Below are positions 23,131-33,561 of a stretch of DNA of 46,728 bases, piece by piece. Made by a program: the position numbers and the translations under genes. Within the stretch, counting starts at the first letter, position 1. Each line of letters opens with the position of its first letter. The DNA comes from Pelagophyceae sp. CCMP2097. Its lineage: Eukaryota; Sar; Pelagophyceae. The notes beneath the pieces are model-generated. The model did not search any database and was not told where the DNA came from. It saw only the letters and a list, made by a program, of their open reading frames with translations. The stretch covers positions 65,142 to 111,869 of the forward strand of contig MU657231.1 of assembly GCA_026770575.1 (NCBI GenBank). The letters are read 5' to 3'.

Positions 23131-23388
23131 ACTCATGATGGTAGGCCAGATTTTGGACCCTGGGTCATTAAGCCCAATCGAAGCGCTTGATGCACCATGC
23201 CCTAGGACCGACCGAGTCGTAGCCAACGCGCGTTTTAAAAATCCCGTAGCCGGCCTGTGGACCCGTGGCCGCTTCGCGGAGCGTCAATTTTTGGGGGGTA
23301 TCGGAAACTAATTTGGGTAAATATTGAGCTCCCGTACCCCGTAAATCCCAGGTAAATGCGAAAATGCAAGGACTTTATTTAAACCTTT

Positions 23389-24156
23389 TTGGTTCCGGGA
23401 AGGCCTTTGTCCAGCAGCGAGTACAAAGTGGCGTCTCCCGGCGCCAGTATTGCGCTGCCTAGGAATATGATGGCATTGAATGACGAGCTCGGCGAGACCA
23501 ACATGCGGGCCCAAGAAATTCCCAGAGAGCCGCCTGCGCGGAGAGAACGACCCTCGAACGTGAGGAACGCGGGGCTTACCGTTTCAAGCCAAAGCGGCGC
23601 CAGTATTGCGCTGCCTAGGAATATGATGGTACAGAATGACGGGCCCGGTGAGCCAAACATGTGGGCCCAAGAAGTCTCGATGGGACCCCCTGCGCGGAGA
23701 GAACGACTCTCAAACGTGACGAACGGGGGCTTACCGTTTCAAAGCCGCAAAGGCGCCGGTATTGCGCTGCCTAGGAATATGATGGTACAGATTGACGGGC
23801 TCGGCGAGACCAACAAGCGAGCCCACGAAATTTCCAGAGAGCCGCCTCCGCGAAGAGAACGACACTCAAACGCGACCTGTGGTCCAACCTCAGGGTGCCG
23901 TTCCAAAACACCGACGCCGGCGTTTGGTGAACTTTCGCCGGACAGGATCAGACACCAAGAGCGCGCGCTCGCGGCTGGTGCCCCCCTTAGCGCCAGGCGC
24001 GTCCCGTGCCAGCGCGGCACGGCTCCGCAATGTGCTCAGTTGTTACGGCCTTTTTGGAAATACCGGAACCGATTGCGGAGGAAAAATAAGGTTATGGGCC
24101 TCCCAGAACCTGGCCTAGTAATGGGATCTTTCGTGTGCTATGGGTTATGGGTTTAA
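23389..24156 (+). other. Three direct 156-bp repeats with an open frame
   Basis: A unit beginning GCGCCAGTATTGCGCTGCCT starts near 23440, 23596 and 23752. Each is about 156 bp, so both strands stay open across the array. The plus frame (255 codons from 23389) repeats a 52-residue block with IALPRNMM and EPPARRER. The minus frame repeats a more hydrophobic block with IIFLGSAI. I recognise neither. Since 156 is divisible by three, open frames alone are weak evidence; it may be a repeat-containing ORF or a minisatellite. Confidence 0.4.
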
Positions 24157-24183
24157 ACGTTACCGAAGGAATTTATTTTCTCT

Positions 24184-24306
24184 AAAGTGCACCGCAAAGG
24201 CACCGCAAATGCTAATGGTATATCACCGCAAATTTTATGGTACTTCACCGCAAATTTTATGGTACTTCACCGCAAAGGCAACCGAAATTTAATGGTACTT
24301 CAACCG
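24184..24306. repeat. 22-bp tandem repeat
   Basis: About four imperfect copies of CACCGCAAATTTTATGGTAC with a short spacer, in AT-richer DNA. No gene is seen between 24160 and 24600. Confidence 0.7.
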
Positions 24307-24602
24307 CAAGTTCAGTAGTTGGGCGATAAGGACGGGGGTGTAGAAGGGGTTCAATTTATTCAAATCCTCCCCCAAATATCACCGGAAATTATTTAACTTC
24401 TTTTTGCCCTTGAATGATGAGTGACGCCACGCCAACCACTACTGCGAGACGCCCTGGAGGCGCTTTTTGGCTTTTCATGAACTACCCTTTATTTGGCGAA
24501 TCACTGAGAAAGCTTCTTAATTTAGTAGTTAATCTAGTCTAAACCCCAGCGGGTCTTTACGCTTAGTGCCCAAATTAAAAATCGATAAAGGCGCCAAGGA
24601 CA

Positions 24603-25236
24603 GTACGCACAACTTGGACAGTCATGATGGGGCACTGCGCCTATAGGTGGCACTGTATTTTGTTTTGTATATGCAGTGTATGTATATACAGTATTATACA
24701 TGTATATACAGTGACTAAAATATTGATTTTTTTGGACAGCAATATATACAGTCGTGTATAATGATATTTGGGTACAAACCCTGGGAAATTACAGCGTTTT
24801 CGGCCGTCAATGGACCGCGAATCGGTCCGCGATGGCTTCCGCCCTGGAACGGCTGGTGGTCTGGGTGGACGCAACCTCTTAACTAGCCACAAATCGACCC
24901 CTCAGGGGATTTTAGTGGACATGGAGCGCTGAACCCCAACTAGGGACCCCTAACTAGGGACCCCCGACTAGCCTCCTGAATTATATTTTACTTATAAGCC
25001 CCCAGGAGCTCACCGATCCGCTTTAAAAACGCATTCGGATTCTCGCCTCGACGTCGCGCACCTATGCGGCCGTTTACGCGATGTAAAAAATTAATAAGTC
25101 TAAATACATTGCATATACGAGTGTATATGTATATACATGTATATACAGTATAATACAGTGCCCAAAATTTTATACATCGTATATTGCCACCTATAACTGC
25201 GCCCGATCGCGACTGTCCAAGTTGTACGACCTTTCC
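24603..25236. mobile_element. Inverted-repeat element with TATAC-rich arms
   Basis: The left end (ACAACTTGGACAGTC at about 24610) and the right end (GACTGTCCAAGTTGT at about 25214) match as inverted repeats. Next inwards come TATAGGTGGCA blocks on both sides, then long ATGTATATACAGTAT-type stretches, so each arm is roughly 130 bp. The centre holds a short repeat of AACTAGGGACCCC. There is no transposase frame; it looks like a non-autonomous DNA element of about 630 bp. Confidence 0.7.
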
Positions 25237-25429
25237 TTGCTCCCTTTAGTGGTTTTTGATTTTTCGCGGTTTGGGAAGTTTCTTCTTCGCGCGCTGGTCT
25301 CCGAGGCGCCAACTAGTGCGACTGGTGGGGGTGGCAAGAACGCACGCGCCAAAATAGTTAAATTTGGCGATTTCTGTTAGGCAAATTCGACAGTCAGTCC
25401 AAATCAAATCAGCCTCCAATGACGTTAAC

Positions 25430-25850
25430 ATTTTTTAGGTCCGTTTTGATTTTCTCGTGAGATTTTATTGTGTTTTTATTATTTTCAATCAAGTCCAAGT
25501 TATCGACCAAAAGGGCAATGTATTTTAACGATGTCCCATCAACCCTATCGACCGGAAAGTGTAGGAGACCTAGCTCGAGGGAGGTTTTACGACGGTCACA
25601 TGGGGGGCAGCTTACGCGACGCGTGTCGTGGACGAGCAGGGCGTGGACGAGCAGAGTCAAACAAGGAGCCACAGAGACCGAACGGTTTCCAAGGGCAAAG
25701 GACGCCGCGCTCCGAGTAAGCGCACCTAAGTGCAACGTGGAGACGACGAGCACGGTCATATAGACGGGCGCGCTCTGCATCTCTCGAGGACGGGCGCGCG
25801 GCGTCTCTCGAGCGTCTCTCAAGCTCCCTGTCTCCTCCCGAAAGTAAAAT
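25430..25850 (-). repeat. Dispersed repeat, copy 2
   Basis: The inverted counterpart of 1900-2375, sharing GCTTACGCGACGCGTGT and the tandem GTGGACGAGCAG motif. Minus-strand frames of up to 137 codons cross it without codon bias. Confidence 0.5.
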
Positions 25851-26156
25851 TTGTTCTGAGTGGAAATTCAAAAGATTTAAATCAGTCCATATATTCACAA
25901 CCGCCTGTTTGAGCCCAGAGGCGGAGCCCAGAGGCGGAGCTGGTTGGGTAGAACGCCCAGCCGCGCGACGACCGAGAGCCGTAAACAGCGGCCGTAAAAA
26001 AAACGGGCGCCCCCCCATGTCATCGTCGAAAAACCTCCCTCTAGCTAGGCCTCCTACAATTTCCGGTCGATAGGTCTATGGCATGATGTTCGCCCAAAAA
26101 TCACCAAAAACGGCTGATCTAAGTTGGACTGCAGTGCCCCTTCGTCAGGAACAATA

Positions 26157-26896
26157 GAGAGCTTCAGCTCAAAGTGATACCCTATCGGATTCATATCCTA
26201 TCGTATCCATCGGACAAGATCAAACTCATAGCCTATCGAACTGATCTGCATATTTTGGAGACGACGACGTTGTCTTATGGAGGGGTCAAGGATATCGGTC
26301 AGTTCTCGTCGGAATGAGGCGCTAAATGGCCCAATCGACGCGCCTTGGTCCCGCAGGGCCGGCCCTAACTTTGTTTTGCGTTGTGGCTACCCCTTGGGCA
26401 GCAGCGACGTGGCATAGCAAGGCGCGTGAGGAGCATGCGTTCGGGCCCTTGCGGGACCCGCCACGCGCCGGCAACCGGCGGGAACTGCGCGCAGGCGTCC
26501 GCAACCAATCCGGCAGCGCCCGGAACCGGCCGCGACAGCGCATCGCGGGTGGGTACGAACTCGAACGCAAGTACCCAAAACGCCGATTCTGCTGGAGTCG
26601 ACGCACCATGCGGAAAATCGACAAACGCCTGCGCACGGGCTTGTTGACTGCGCACCATCGATCCCGGGACGGGAGTCGGCTGGGGGGGTGCCTCGGGGAT
26701 GCCTTCGGGCCAAATTCGTACCTAGTTAAGAATTAGATTTGGGCTCAAGAGTGAGAGTTGCACGTGGCTCCGTTGAACGGAGAGATAACTGCAAGTGCAG
26801 AACAAAAAGCTCTATATATCAACGGGCTTTTAATGGGGTTTTATTTGATAGGGTATCACTTTCGATAGGGTATCACTTTGAGCTGAAGCTCTCTAA
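26157..26896. mobile_element. 740-bp segment bounded by inverted repeats
   Basis: The left end has GAGAGCTTCAGCTCAAAGTG followed by ATACCCTATCG. The right end, at about 26846-26896, carries the same sequence inverted, with a second GATAGGGTATCACTTT copy. The interior contains the dispersed repeat shared with 2850-3130. Open frames exist (for example 26326-26736) but none is recognisable. Confidence 0.6.
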
Positions 26897-26949
26897 TATT
26901 CAGACGGATTTTCTAAGCGAGGGCAGCGAAGTGGCAGATTTGCTCGGTG

Positions 26950-27330
26950 TAAAACTAGGAATTTTCTCAGCGCGCGCGGGGTCCACCGAGGTCGGGAGTG
27001 GCGCTTTCGACGCGCGGCGTCGCGGGCTACAACCTGCACCAAAAGTTTACAGGCGTGGCGCGCGCGCGCCGCGCGCACTGTGCGAAAAAGCTAGGGAATA
27101 GTTGACAAAAAGGGATCAGGGCTCTTTTTCGGAGCACATTATTTTTACTTTTCCCGACCCTATTTGTTAACTTTCCCCTAGCTTTTTCGCACAGTGCGCG
27201 CGGCGCACGCGCGCGACGCCGGTAAAGTTTTGGTACAGGCTGTAGCCCATGACGCCGTGCGTCGAACGCGCCACTCCCGACCTCGGCGATTCCCGCGGGC
27301 GCTGATAAAATCCCTAGTGTTACACTGAGG
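26950..27330. mobile_element. Large foldback (hairpin) element
   Basis: Arms of about 160 bp face each other around a loop of roughly 60 bp. Matching blocks in order are TCAGCGCNCGCGGG, GAGGTCGGGAGTGGCGC, TTCGACGC, CGGCGTC, GGGCTACA, CGCGCGCACTGTGCGAAAAA and GCTAGGG. Arm identity is high but imperfect, and mismatches are spread along the length. No coding frame spans it. Confidence 0.75.
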
Positions 27331-27354
27331 CAATTTGGTCGAAAAATGCCCCTG

Positions 27355-27435
27355 CTTAAAAAATTCCTCTGGTTCGTCAAGAACAATGTTCCTGACCAAC
27401 GGACCGATTTTCCTGACGGACATTTAAAAAGGATC
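27355..27435. repeat. Partial copy of the palindromic element core
   Basis: GAACAATGTTCCTGACCAAC followed by GACGGACATTTAAAAAGG resembles the centre of 22966-23130, so the element family is dispersed in this block. The DNA between here and 27990 shows no feature I can support. Confidence 0.45.
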
Positions 27436-27992
27436 ACGGGCCGAAGGCCGGCGGAGGCGGCCGTAGGTCTACGTCCTACGGTCGCCGACCGGAGGCCGCC
27501 GGCCGGAGGTCGCCGTCCGGATTCTTCTTGGTGGGTTGCAGTGGACCCCACCGAAGGCTCGCGCCGCGAAACCGCAGCGAAATCGGCCGCCTGGAAGGCC
27601 GCGCAGAGTATTCCTGGTCTAAAGTTTTGGTCGCCAACGCGAAATTAAAATCCACCCTTATTGAGTGTACACAATGCTTTCTCAATTTCGAATTTAGGGG
27701 CGCTGCTTCGTGCGCCGGGGTATCTTAGGGCGGAGACCTTGAATCGAGTATGTAATCGCCTTAGAATGAGGTTTGGAGAAAAATCGCTGGTTGGTCTGAG
27801 TCCATTGGCTTAATTATGGTATATATTTCTAAAAAGGGTCAAGTTTCTTCTGTTTTTTTCGGAGAGTGGCTTCCAGTCGAGCCGACGCGGCCATTATAGC
27901 GGGTCTTCTTGTCCCGTTCGGGATTCGAGTCCGTCTCTTAGTGGCGCATGCAGATCCTAGAGGGGACAGGCACGTCAGTCCTACAGCCCGGA

Positions 27993-28176
27993 CTACAAGC
28001 AGGCTGTATTTTGCGGGTCAGATTTGCGGATACGCACCGCCGTGATCTCAATGTCCCCGAGCGGCTCGATCGCACCGGGGTGCAAAGTGGCGGCGTGGCT
28101 GAGGCGCGGCGCAGCAGGCAAGTCGACATCGCCGTCCCACGCCCCGTCCGGGCCATCGAAGTTCAGGTCCGCATCG
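27993..28176 (-). CDS. Terminal exon-like segment, protein unrecognised
   Basis: After CACACTTAAG at 28186-28177 a minus frame of 60 codons runs to a TAG at 27995-27993. It begins DADLNFDGPDGAWDGDVDLP and ends IEITAVRIRKSDPQNTACL. Third codon positions are mostly C or G, dropping near the end. There is no initiating Met, so it reads as a last exon whose upstream part I cannot find; the DNA to the right is transposon-like. A plus-strand frame (27948-28181, 77 codons with ATG and stop) overlaps it with weaker codon bias. Either could be right. Confidence 0.35.
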
Positions 28177-28299
28177 CTTAAGTGTGACTAACGTGAACTG
28201 ATTTCCTGCGTTGGCGGCCAAAAAAGTCACACGACATGTCTAGCTTCCATGTGCAATTCCATCAATTTCGGTCATTTTCGTTTACATTAGAATTCTTGG

Positions 28300-29130
28300 T
28301 TCTGTTGCTGAAGAGTAAGCGCGTTGGGACCGCGCCGACGCGGCGAGTCCGATTTCATTATTCTCAGAGCAGAACACAAATGTTGCGTTTTCAGCGATTG
28401 TGGTAACATTGAAGAGATGTGGCTGGGGAGAATAGAAGACCGGACTTATTGACGCACAAACACTTTTTTCATAGGGCGTTTACGACCATTCTAATTGCAT
28501 TTGCGCGCAACAGAGGGGATTTGACTGGGGGTCTTTTCGGCCTGACAAATCCGGTTTTCTATTCTCCCCAGCCACAGATTTGGATTATTCGCAAAGTTTG
28601 TTGTGAGTTCTCGTTTCGGAAGCGCGCCGGCGCGGCGAGTCCGGATCACTTATTCTGATTACGATTTACCTATTTTACCTTTTACAGCGATTATGGTCAT
28701 CGTTCATGAATTTGGATCTTTTGTGTTTCTTGATTAAAGTGAGCTTTTCGGAAGCGGGCCGGCGTGGCGATTACGAATAACTAAAGCACGTTGCGAATTA
28801 CGCATTTTACCTTTTACAGCGATTACTGTCAATATACATGAATTTGGATCTTTTATGTTTCTTGATAAAAATGAGCGTTTCGGATGCGCGCCGGCGCGGC
28901 GAGCCCAATTTTGTTATTCCCGACTCGTTACGACACTATTTGAAAAACGATGCAAGATTTCTAAATCTCAAAAATTGGCCGTTTTGAGATTTAAGACGCC
29001 ACCTATATCGCATTCGGCGCGCGCTGAAGCGGCGAGTCCGAAAACGCAAATTTGTAGTGTGATATGAGATAGTTGCCTTTTCAGCGATAAAATTCCTTTT
29101 GGACATTTGGAAGGGGGTCAAACTCAAACA
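28300..29130 (-). mobile_element. Long arm of the inverted-repeat element family
   Basis: It ends at about 29130 with AAGGGGGTCAAACTC, as in 14134-14523, and matches 18165-18545 in inverted order. Inside, a unit of about 125 bp (TTTTACAGCGATTA, then CATGAATTTGGATCTTTT, TTTCTTGAT, GAGC, TTCGGA and GCCGGCGCGGCGAG) is repeated. A separate perfect hairpin pairs GGCTGGGGAGAATAGAAGAC (28419) with its complement at about 28572. No transposase frame is visible. Confidence 0.65.
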
Positions 29131-29349
29131 TTTACCTCGAATAATGAGACGTCTTTGGAGCACAGCGGACCATGGGGGTGAGACAACCACTTGATCCAAG
29201 AGGCAGCCGAGACTGCAATCAAGGAGCGGCTGTTGACATGAAAATAAGGCACCGTCTGTCCCTGGCGATTGCCCTGGCAAAAGGGAATTCCGGTCCCAGT
29301 GCCAGGAGCCAGTTCAGAAAAGTGTATATAAACACATCCCATTTTTATT

Positions 29350-29500
29350 GAGGTTTTTGGTACCCAGACCCGGATTTGAACCGGCGTACCTTCATTTCAC
29401 TTGCTGGCATTTTTCCGAATTTTTATACGCAAAGCCGGGCTCGAACCGGCGACCTCGTGTAAAACCTTTTACACACGCTGTTAGTAGACGCAGTAGACCT
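29350..29500 (-). other. Two tRNA-like T-arm (B-box) motifs
   Basis: Read on the minus strand, GCCGGTTCGAGCCCGGC (about 29432-29448) and GCCGGTTCAAATCCGGGTC (about 29368-29385) match the T-arm and RNA polymerase III B-box consensus GGTTCGANNCC. The first is preceded by a GTGTAAAA/TTTTACAC stem where an anticodon arm would be. I cannot fold a full cloverleaf: no matching 5' acceptor strand is present. They are more likely remnants of a tRNA-derived SINE or tRNA pseudogenes than functional tRNAs. Confidence 0.3.
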
Positions 29501-29897
29501 AATATACCTTTGAGCGCACGCAACGAACACCTTCGCAAGCGAGGGAACGAAACGTCTTTCTGAAGGTGATGTCACAATGGTTTAGACGGGAACTGAACCG
29601 TACCGAGTGCACTGGCCCGACCACAGCGCGAGACGACACATCGGACGATTTTTTGTAAGGGGTGAAAAACCACCTGATCCAAGAAAGCAGCCGAGACTAA
29701 GGGTGAGATAAGCGGACCATAGGGGGGTTCGCAGCGGACCATGGGGGGTTGGCGTGCGTTTGGAGTTCCAGAATTCGGACCGGAATTCGATTTCGACGAC
29801 ATTTTTTCAGCGATTCTTTTCTGCGGCATGGCGACGTGTGTCCCGGGGTGACACACAGTGTGGTAGGCTCTCGCCCCTACGGGGCCCTATACTTGAG

Positions 29898-30009
29898 CGG
29901 GTCGCGAGCGGACCTGCGGTACGACGTGCCCAAGGGCTACGCGGCACTCCTCGAAGCGACGCCCGCTGGCGAGACGCCGCACAGGGCCACGCCGGCGACG
30001 GAGGCGTGA
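29898..30009 (+). CDS. Possible plus-strand terminal exon
   Basis: The frame RADLRYDVPKGYAALLEATP continues to a TGA at 30007-30009 with about 90% G or C at third codon positions. It follows a segment (29850-29897) shared with 42490-42560, which suggests the exon starts near 29898 after TACTTGAG. No upstream exon was found, and the opposite strand also has a fair frame, so support is limited. It would be convergent with the minus gene ending at 30217. Confidence 0.25.
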
Positions 30010-30216
30010 AACCGGGCAGCCGCATGTTGACCACGGCTCCTAGAACCGCAGCGCGGCTCCCAAACCCCGCTTGGCACTGGGAACCCGCTTGGCACTGGAA
30101 AGAGCCCTTTTGCTTTTCCCGGGCCTCGGAATCGAGTCGAGTTGGGGTCGCGCTCCTCCACCCTGCGTTTATGTTCGAGGGCCGTGTATGCGAATTTTGT
30201 TTACGCGCGCCCTCGC

Positions 30217-31345
30217 TCAGGGCGCATACTGGAGCAAGTCGTCGAAGGCCAGGTCTTTTGGCGAAAAAGCGGCGCTCACTGCAAACCCGCTGCGCACCAA
30301 CGCCAGACGCGCCTTGGCCGCGGTTACAGCGTCCGCGGGCACGTTCAAAAGTTCGATGCATTCCGGCCAGTCAGTGCCGGCCTCGACGTGCGCGACCGTC
30401 TCGCGCAGCGAAACCTAGCGGCAAGCGTCATTCCCAGTCCATCCCGAAGTCACGGCCCGTCGATTTGTGAAAGGCGGCGTCCCTATTTCTTTGGCGCGAC
30501 TCCCCGAGTCACGGGGGCCCTCTGACTCGGGCCCCCCCCGGAACGAGGACGTTCCCCGATACAAAATGCACTTGGGTCCCAACGTCGCCTCGAAGAGCCC
30601 CCCTGTGGCAATGGCAAGGTCTCTGTGGCATTGTCCAATGGCACGTTTACTGCAACGAGGTCCTGCGCGTCGCTTTTTGCTTCAGGGTCCTTTGGGGCTC
30701 TGAGATTCCGTTTCTGGACGGGTCTGGATAACAACCTTATGACCCCGCGACTTCGGTCGTGAATCAAGTCCCCGCGACTTCGGTCGTGAGTCAAGTCCCT
30801 CTGAGGAACGTCCCGGTCTCCAAACGTGCCCGCGGCGAGGGGCCGCTTCAACACTTTGACCGCAACGAGGTCCGAATCTCTTCGAGGCGAGGGCGACAGG
30901 GACCACTTGCGGCCGGGCCCGTGAGAGACGTCCGATCAGAAGACGTCCCGGGAGACGGGGCGACGAGGGTGGCTCCCCGAGACGACTCGGATCGATTTCA
31001 GGGCCATCTCAAGAGTCGGAACCGGTCGATGCCACTATCCCTTGCAAGTGGAACATCCGGTCCCTTGCAAGTGCACCCAAAACACTCGCCGAGTGGCAGT
31101 AGCACGCGGGCGTCCTGGCGCGCTCGACGGCGACGTGGAGGTGGAGCGTCAACGACCACGCGCGGTCCAGGTCGGGCCACATGGCGTGTTGCCTAGCATT
31201 TTTCAAAAAAAGTCAAAAATGCCAAAATTTTACCAAATTTTTACCAAAATGCCAAACTTTTTGCCAAACTTTTACCGAAATGCCACAATGGCCACGCACC
31301 GGTGAAAGTACAAATCCGCTTCGGCGACGCGGTGCGCGGAGACGC
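30217..31345 (-). CDS. Three 3' exons of an unrecognised minus gene
   Basis: Exons 31345-31300, 31192-31084 and 30414-30217 (TGA) join in consistent phases (CG|G, then phase 0). The product ends GVSAHRVAEADLYFHR, then QHAMWPDLDRAWSLTLHLHV with a Cys/His cluster (ACYCHS), then 65 residues from VSLRETVAHVEAGTDW to FDDLLQYAP. Acceptors are CCCTAG, TGCTAG and CGCTAG; two exons begin with GC. The middle exon's donor (GTTTTG) is weak. The helical, Leu/Ala-rich C-terminus gives no family I recognise. Upstream exons probably lie in 31.4-35 kb, but the frame cannot be followed through the repeats. The intron at 31193-31299 has an unusual T-rich tract of CATTTTGGNAAA units. Confidence 0.55.
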
Positions 31346-33467
31346 CTAGGGTCGGGCGAGTGCGGGCCTGGCGTGTGCCAAAAAGGCGGGCGATCCTGAA
31401 CGCGATGGCGAGGTCCCTGCGGCAAGGTCCCGTCGGAGACGGACCCCGGGAGAAGGACCGGTTCTGAACAAGCCCGCGACAAGGTCGATGCGAAAAAGTC
31501 CCGTTGGGACGCGGTCTGGCAACGTCCCGGAGAGAAGCACGGTCCGACAAGGTCCCGATGGTCCTTGCGGCAAGGTCCTTGCGGCAAGGTCCCTGCGGCA
31601 ACGTCAGGCCCCCGTGGCAAGGTCCCCGCGAGAAGATGCCGTTGGACAGAGCCCGATGGCAAGGTCCCGTCTGAGAAGAAGCCGGTGAGAAGCCCCAGGC
31701 GAGGTCTCCGTGTCAAGATGGCTGCTCCCCGAAATCCTGAGACAAGATGCCGTCAGACAAGGAAACTCTGCGACGAGGACCCCCGCGGCAAGGTCCCGTC
31801 TGGCAGGATGCCCGCGAGAACAAAACTTGTGCAAAGGACCCGCGGCAACGTCCCTGATACAAGAACCCTGCGAAGAGGCCCCCGTGGCAAGTCTCGTGGC
31901 AAAGTGGCAAGGGACAAGTTCCCCGTGACGAGGTCCCCAATACAAGGATCCCGATACAAGGATCCCTGTGGCGAGGATCCTATGTCCAGAGGTGCGAAGA
32001 ACCCGTTCGACAAGGTCCCCGAGCAAAGGCCCCGTTCGACAGGAACCCTGCCAAGGACCCCGTGGCAAGAATCCCGTGGCGAGGTGCCCGTGAAAATGGC
32101 TCCTCGAAAGCGTGCGCCATGGCTTGATAGGGCCCATCAAAGAGGCCTCACAAGAGGCCACCAGCCTTGGGGCCTTGCGGGACGGGTCCGCGCGGCTTTG
32201 TGAGGGCAGGGATGCACTCGCGCACCCCGCACTCGTACGGCACGAGCCCGTACGGGTGCATCGCAAAAGGTCCACGCGGTGGCTCAGACGAGGACCAAGA
32301 GGCGACGGGCAAGTCGGCAACATGTGCGGCAACATGTGCGGCAACATGTGCGGCAACATGTGCGGCAACATGTGCGGCCAAAGCCCAGAAGAATCCCGCG
32401 GTCACCGCGACACGGGCCCTGTGAGGCGGTCCGAGTGGCCGAGTCCCCATGCCGAGTCCCTGTGGTGACAAGGTCCCCGTAACAAGGTCCCGTCTGGCGA
32501 GGTCGCGTGACAAGGCTCCACGACCTCGGGCCCACGACCTCGGGTCCCAGGATGGCACGGTCTCGACGTCGCTTGTTTGCACGGACTTTGAGATGACTGA
32601 CGTCGGTCCCCGATATCCCTGGTTCATCGGCGTCTTTTCTTGGCATCGTGCGAGGGCACTTTGGCCGTATGGTACGGTCGGCAGTCGCGTGCCGCCTTTG
32701 AGCGGCCCGTCAGGAAAGAGGGCGGGTCGCGCACAAAGCCGCGCAGAGGCCCGCGTCTTTGTCCCGAAAACACTAAGCGGGTTTTCAGCTTGTGGGTTTT
32801 CTATTGCGGCGTTGGGGCCTTCTTCGGGGTTTCCGTCTTTCGAGGACCGTCTTTCGAAGAGGGCCCGTCTTCTTCGAGATGCCGGGCCCAAGAGGGCCCG
32901 TCGGGCAGCACCGTCGGTCGAAAACCGGATGCGATTCAGGCCAATCGAAAAATGCGATTCAGGCGAGGTCGAAAGCCGGGAGGGAGCTTGGAAATTTGTC
33001 CAGCAACTCATCCTTGCACCAATCCCCGACCTTGAAAAAGGTTAGAACCCGGTCCAATCGGACAAGGACGGGCTCTGCGTCGAGACCCAGCAGCCCGAGA
33101 AAGCACGTCGGGCCCAGCAGGTCCATTCAGAAGAAGACCACCGAGGTCCAGCACGCTCGCACCAAGACCAACAACGGAAAAGGGCCCTCGAGGTCCCTTG
33201 TTCGCACAAAAGTCCGACAAAAGTCGAAAAGCCGCTGTTTCCGGCGTGGGTCGCCTTTTGAGCCGCGGGTCTCTGAGACGTCTTTGCCTGCAAACTTTGC
33301 CTGCAAAGGTGCCACCCCGCCTTGCCCGTCTCAAAAGGCCGCCCTTGCTTTGGAAACGCCCCTTGAAACCCGTCTCTGACAACGTGCCCAGTGCCTTTTG
33401 GAACACGATGAACTAGTGCCTTTTGAAAGACGTGCAACTTGTGCCACGCCCAAAGTGGCAAACCCAC
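31346..33467. repeat. Repeat-rich tract, mostly CAAGGTCCC family
   Basis: From 31380 to 32560 the sequence is degenerate CAAGGTCCC/GACGAGGTCCC repeat, as in COG1 introns 6 and 10. It includes five exact copies of a 12-bp unit, GGCAACATGTGC, at 32316-32375. Two short islands have exon-like minus frames: about 32215-32290 (MHPYGLVPYECGVRECIPAL) and about 32990-33125 (PTCFLGLLGLDAEPVLVRLD). Neither has convincing splice sites in a matching phase, so they are noted only. Confidence 0.5.
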
Positions 33468-33561
33468 GCGGTCCGGCGAGAGCAGAACCCGCAACTGCTT
33501 CGAGGCGCGCGCTCCGTTGGATTTGCCGGCATCCAGCGACTTGGCCACCGAGCCCACCGCA
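33468..33561 (-). CDS. Candidate internal exon, protein unrecognised
   Basis: Minus frame after TTTGGGAG: AVGSVAKSLDAGKSNGARAS then KQLRVLLSPDR, ending in front of GTGGGT. It is 94 nt, starts with one codon base and ends in phase 0. GC-ending codons dominate. It could belong to the gene ending at 30217, but the intervening exons are unresolved. Confidence 0.35.

Noticed and set aside
18165..29130. A single 11-kb transposon bounded by the two inverted arms
   Set aside because: It would have to contain the 5' half of COG1 while one end sits inside a COG1 intron; independent copies are simpler.
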